From Verrucomicrobiota bacterium (lineage in GTDB: Bacteria > Verrucomicrobiota > Verrucomicrobiia > CAIQCK01), in the NCBI GenBank assembly GCA_026397915.1, contig JAPLTX010000060.1:1-64000 (forward strand): a stretch of 64,000 nucleotides of DNA, given 5' to 3'. The position numbers were made by a program, and so were the translations under genes. A model generated the notes under the pieces. The model searched no databases and was not told where the DNA came from. It saw only the letters and a program-made list of their open reading frames with translations. Shown in pieces: positions 61,401 to 64,000 of the stretch (the first letter of the stretch is position 1; every line of letters starts with the position of its first letter).

Positions 61401-61599
61401 CGGTTCCGGCGCGGTCTCACGGCAGATTCTAGGAACGGTTGTGATCGGCGGGATGCTCGCGGCGACGCTGATCGCCGTATTCCTTATCCCGGTGACTTTC
61501 TACGTGGTTGAGAAACTCGCGCACCGTCCGTCGCCGGCATCTGCCGCGCCGCCGGGCTTGCCGGATTTGCCGGCTGGTGGCGCGCAGATGAACGTTTGA
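58426..61599 (+). CDS. RND (HAE1/AcrB-type) drug efflux pump 1
   Basis: This 1057-residue trimeric proton-driven exporter starts MAKFFINRPIVAMVI. It has twelve membrane helices and two large periplasmic loops. The proton relay is present: LVVDDAIVVVEAVEHH in TM4 (Asp pair) and AAKNAILIVEFAK in TM10 (Lys). Periplasmic landmarks are ITNPKSLSSPLMLI, YININDPLSRTPGVGQVQI and SGGLTFMLEDR. It should expel toxic or hydrophobic compounds. It follows the adaptor by 6 bases and precedes a second pump gene by 23 bases, so the three form one operon. Confidence 0.95.
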   Translation: MAKFFINRPIVAMVISIIMVIVGLVAMLGLPVAQFPSIVPPEIQVQTTFLGADALTVEQSVATPLEQQINGVDNMLYMYSINANNGQMTLRVAFDVTTDPNVDQVLTQMRQSQAVTQLPQSVRRYGITNPKSLSSPLMLITLYSPKRTYDATFLANYAYININDPLSRTPGVGQVQIFGAGQYAMRLWLQPDKLAKLGITVPEISNALNQQNKVNPVGQIGAEPSPAGQAFTYTLRAQGRLVSEEEFENIVLRATPDGSIVRLKDVARVELGAQVYNIIGRMNGAPAAILAVYQLPGSNAIEAARGVRKLMDEVKRRFPADLDYQVSLDTTLAVTEGIREIADTLWQAVLLVILVVFVFLQGWRATLIPLIAVPVSLIGTFAVFPLIGFSINTLSLFGLVLAIGLVVDDAIVVVEAVEHHIEEGLSPRDATIKAMEEVSGPVIAIALILFAVFVPTAFIPGITGRLYQQFAVTIAVSMLISAFNALSLSPALAAMLLRPRKEPRGLARWFFGGFNRWFTRARDGYVNVCGLLIRKIGRSLFFLVAVVAAAGFLGMKLPAGFLPEEDQGYFYLDIQLPEAASLQRLDAVCKKVEAILRQTPGVDVFNTIVGYSILNQVNTTYNGYFSVTLKPWHERRKPEEKYAAIVAHVNRELARLPDAQAFAFSPPAIPGIGVSGGLTFMLEDRADKGLDYLAENTKKFLAAARQRPEFASVTTSFSSSVPQVFASVDRDKVVKQGVKLGDVYQTLQAFMGGPFVNYFNRFGRQWQVYVLADAQYRTRAENLGQFYVRNASNQMVPLSALVTVERATGPEFTVRYNEYRTAQINVIQAPGYSSGQAMAALEQVFRETMPSDMGYDYLGMSFQQKVAAEGVPPSVIFGVSLLFVFLILAAQYESWSLPFSVLLGTPVAVFGAFAALMSRQMENNVYAQIGLVMLIGLAAKNAILIVEFAKSRFEAGKPLADAALDGARLRLRPILMTAFAFILGTVPLAIASGSGAVSRQILGTVVIGGMLAATLIAVFLIPVTFYVVEKLAHRPSPASAAPPGLPDLPAGGAQMNV

Positions 61600-61622
61600 T
61601 GATTACGGAGATCTGAACTGTC

Positions 61623-64000
61623 ATGTGCAGGTTTTTTATCAACCGGCCAATCGTAGCGATGGTAATCGCCATCGTGACGGTCATCGTCGGCGTCGTGGCA
61701 ATGCTAAGCCTTCCCATCGCGCAGTTCCCGGACATCGTCCCGCCGGAAATCCTCCTTCAGGGCACCTATGTCGGCGCGGACGCGCTGACCGTCGAGGAGT
61801 CCGTCGCCACGCCCATTGAGCAGCAGATGAGCGGCGTGGACAACATGAACTACATGTATTCGGTCAACGCCAACAACGGCCAGATGACATTGCGCGTGAA
61901 CTTCGACGTGAAGACCGACCCGAACACCGACCAAGTGCTCACGCAGATGCGCCTCGGCCAGGCCGAGTCCCAGCTTCCGACGGACGTGAACAACTACGGC
62001 ATCACCGTTCGCAAATCCACCAGCAGTCCGCTGCTGATCTTCGCGCTCTATTCACCCAAGGGCACCTACGACGAGATCTTCACCGCCAACTACGCCTATA
62101 TTAATATCAACGATCCGCTCTCGCGCGTTCCGGGCGTCGGCCAGATCCAAATCTACGGCGCGGGCCAATATGCGATGCGGCTTTGGGTAAAACCCGACCA
62201 GTTGGCAAAACTCGGCGTCACCGTCAACGAGATCGTGGACGCGCTGAACGCCCAGAACGCGGTGAATCCTTCCGGCCAGATCGGCGCGGAACCGGCGCCG
62301 CGCGGTCAGGAGTTTACCTACGCGGTGCGCGCGCAGGGCCGGCTCGTAAACGAGGAAGAGTTCGCTCAGATCGTCATTCGCGCCAACCCCGACGGGTCGT
62401 TGCTGCGCGTGAAGGACGTGGCTCGCGTCGAACTGGGCGCGCAGAGCTACAACATCAAGGGACTGTTCAACGGCAAGCCCGGGGCAATCATCTGCGTCTA
62501 TCAACTGCCCGGCTCCAACGCGATTGACACGGCCAACCGCGTCAAGAAGATGATGGCGGAATGGAGCGGACATTTCCCGAAGGACCTCGAATACGCCGTC
62601 GCCCTCGACACGACCGAGGCGGTGACCGAAGGCATTAAGGAAATCATCCACACGCTTTTGGAGGCGCTCGTGCTCGTTATTATAGTGGTGTTCATATTCC
62701 TCCAAGGCTGGCGCGCGACCCTCATCCCGCTGCTGGCGGTGCCTGTCTCGCTGGTTGGCACGTTCGCGGTGTTTCCGCTGATGGGGTTCTCGATCAACAC
62801 GCTCTCGTTGTTCGGCTTGGTGCTGGCGATCGGGCTGGTGGTGGATGACGCCATCGTCGTCGTCGAAGCCGTCGAGCACCACATCGAACACGGCCTGTCG
62901 CCGAAGGAAGCCACGCTCAAGGCGATGGAACAAGTTTCCGGCCCGGTGGTCGCTATCGCGCTTATTCTGGCGGCAGTGTTCATTCCGACGGCGTTCATTC
63001 CCGGCATCACGGGCCGGCTTTACCAGCAGTTCGCCATCACCATCGCCATCTCGGTCTTGCTCTCCGCGTTCAACGCTCTGTCGCTCAGCCCGGCGTTGTC
63101 GGCACTGCTGCTGCGGCCGAAGAAAAAGTCGGGCGGACCGCTCCAGAAGTTCTACAACGTCTTCAACCGCGTCTTTGGGCGAACGACCGACGGTTACGTC
63201 GGCATGTGCGGCGTGTTGGTCCGCAAGACTTCCATCGGCCTCCTGTTTCTGTTGCTTGTGTCGCTGACCGCGGGATGGTTTGGGAACAAAGTGCCCACCA
63301 GTTTCCTGCCGGAGGAAGACATGGGTTACGTCTATGGAGGCATCCAGTTGCCGAACGCCGCCTCGCTCCAGCGCACGGCCGAGGCGTGCCGCAAAGCGGA
63401 CGAGATCATCCGCAGCGTCCCCGGCGTGGAGTATTGCACCACCGTGGTCGGCTACAGCATGTTGAGCAGCGTAGCCAACACTTACAGCGGGTTCTTCTTC
63501 ATCAGGCTGAAACCGTGGGCGGAACGCAAGAGCGTGATGGAACAGTATCGGGTCATTCTGTTCCGGTTGAACCGCGCTTTGCAAAAAGTGCCTGATGGCT
63601 TCGGATTCGCATTTCCGCCGCCGGCGATTCCCGGCGTCGGCACCTCCGGCGGCGTAACGTTCCTGTTGGAAGACCGCTCCGGCCGCGACATCGAGTTCCT
63701 GGCGGCCAACGTGAACAAGTTCACCGCCGCCGCGCGCCAGCGGCCGGAGTTGGCCAACGTGATGACCACGTTCCTGCCGGCGGTGCCGCAGGTCTTCGCG
63801 AAAGTGGACCGCGACAAGGTGCTCAAACAGGGCGTCAACCTGAGCGATGTGTATCAGACGCTGCAATGCTTCATGGGCGGCACATTCGTGAACTACTTCA
63901 ACCGCTTTGGCCGGCAATGGCAGCTTTATGTGCAGGCCGAGGGCGATTACCGCACGCGCGCCGAGGACGTCGGCCAATTCTACGTGCGTAACAGCGCCAC
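61623..64000 (+). CDS. RND (HAE1/AcrB-type) drug efflux pump 2, partial
   Basis: This gene runs off the right edge; 792 codons are visible. The start MCRFFINRPIVAMVIAIVTV follows GGAG at 61607-61610. It parallels pump 1 throughout: YININDPLSRVPGVGQIQI, AQGRLVNEEEFAQIV, LVVDDAIVVVEAVEHHIEHG with the TM4 Asp pair and SGGVTFLLEDR. The two pumps are clear paralogues. An alternating two-pump complex like MdtBC is one possibility; two independent homotrimers are another. Function is drug or metabolite export. Confidence 0.93.
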   Translation, partial: MCRFFINRPIVAMVIAIVTVIVGVVAMLSLPIAQFPDIVPPEILLQGTYVGADALTVEESVATPIEQQMSGVDNMNYMYSVNANNGQMTLRVNFDVKTDPNTDQVLTQMRLGQAESQLPTDVNNYGITVRKSTSSPLLIFALYSPKGTYDEIFTANYAYININDPLSRVPGVGQIQIYGAGQYAMRLWVKPDQLAKLGVTVNEIVDALNAQNAVNPSGQIGAEPAPRGQEFTYAVRAQGRLVNEEEFAQIVIRANPDGSLLRVKDVARVELGAQSYNIKGLFNGKPGAIICVYQLPGSNAIDTANRVKKMMAEWSGHFPKDLEYAVALDTTEAVTEGIKEIIHTLLEALVLVIIVVFIFLQGWRATLIPLLAVPVSLVGTFAVFPLMGFSINTLSLFGLVLAIGLVVDDAIVVVEAVEHHIEHGLSPKEATLKAMEQVSGPVVAIALILAAVFIPTAFIPGITGRLYQQFAITIAISVLLSAFNALSLSPALSALLLRPKKKSGGPLQKFYNVFNRVFGRTTDGYVGMCGVLVRKTSIGLLFLLLVSLTAGWFGNKVPTSFLPEEDMGYVYGGIQLPNAASLQRTAEACRKADEIIRSVPGVEYCTTVVGYSMLSSVANTYSGFFFIRLKPWAERKSVMEQYRVILFRLNRALQKVPDGFGFAFPPPAIPGVGTSGGVTFLLEDRSGRDIEFLAANVNKFTAAARQRPELANVMTTFLPAVPQVFAKVDRDKVLKQGVNLSDVYQTLQCFMGGTFVNYFNRFGRQWQLYVQAEGDYRTRAEDVGQFYVRNSA

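Noticed and set aside
62052..63977. 641-codon minus-strand frame at the right end
   Set aside because: It is the antisense of the second RND pump, whose plus-strand frame is open to the window edge and carries the family motifs.

Overview
The window is a GC-rich bacterial chromosome segment. It most resembles the phylum Verrucomicrobiota, probably a soil or freshwater relative of the Pedosphaera/Limisphaera group. This is inferred from gene content only: two TIGR04073-type exosortase-associated proteins, several DUF1080 proteins, Tat-exported Gfo/Idh/MocA and AP2-type sugar enzymes, a DUF1553-like C-terminal scrap, GxxExxY and FmdB-like small proteins, and many palindromic intergenic repeats. 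No rRNA, tRNA or CRISPR array was recognised.

Left end (1-5400). A 38-codon scrap matching the C-terminus of an ACR3-type arsenite pump sits beside spaced direct repeats that look like a transposon end. A cNMP-binding protein follows. Next comes a compact operon: an ArsR repressor with a visible operator inside its promoter, a PF03773-type permease, two thioredoxin-fold proteins, a CcdA-type membrane electron carrier, a DGC-domain protein and a Tat-exported flavoprotein. It reads as a metalloid or metal response cassette with its own thiol relay.

Housekeeping block (5450-21290). This holds lysA, an FmdB-like protein, a GxxExxY protein, a dCMP-deaminase-like enzyme, a HEPN-like protein, argH, a PfkB-family kinase, an NCS1 permease fused to a response-regulator receiver domain, a 1651-residue receptor-type Ser/Thr kinase, dtd and a lactate permease. 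Dense palindromic repeats lie at 18.9-19.6 kb.

Accessory region (21.3-29 kb). This holds a DUF1553-like remnant, a large N6-adenine methylase overlapping a PD-(D/E)xK-like protein (candidate restriction-modification pair), an XRE regulator, a 42-bp tandem repeat array, an FN3 protein, a collagen-like protein, a lipoprotein and several REP-like elements.

Regulatory and transport genes (29-34 kb). A serpin carries a MITE-like element inside its 5' coding region. It is divergent from an ECF sigma factor and its putative membrane partner. A purine permease follows.

Glycan locus (34-53.3 kb). A long minus-strand run encodes DUF1080, SGNH hydrolase, esterase, beta-propeller protein, GH5-like, DAHP synthase-chorismate mutase, sugar isomerase, a very large LamG/TIM-barrel protein and a GH36 alpha-galactosidase. 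A cNMP-binding/acylating aldehyde dehydrogenase fusion, an oxidoreductase, a second DUF1080 protein and a GH29 fucosidase follow. Together they suggest uptake-side degradation of galactose- and fucose-bearing glycans, with an oxidised-sugar (3-keto) side route.

Right end (53.5-64 kb). Two TIGR04073-like paralogues have identical mature proteins but different signal peptides. They are followed by a membrane-anchored terpene-cyclase-fold protein, a LolA-like protein and an RND efflux operon with one adaptor and two tandem pump subunits; the second pump runs off the window.
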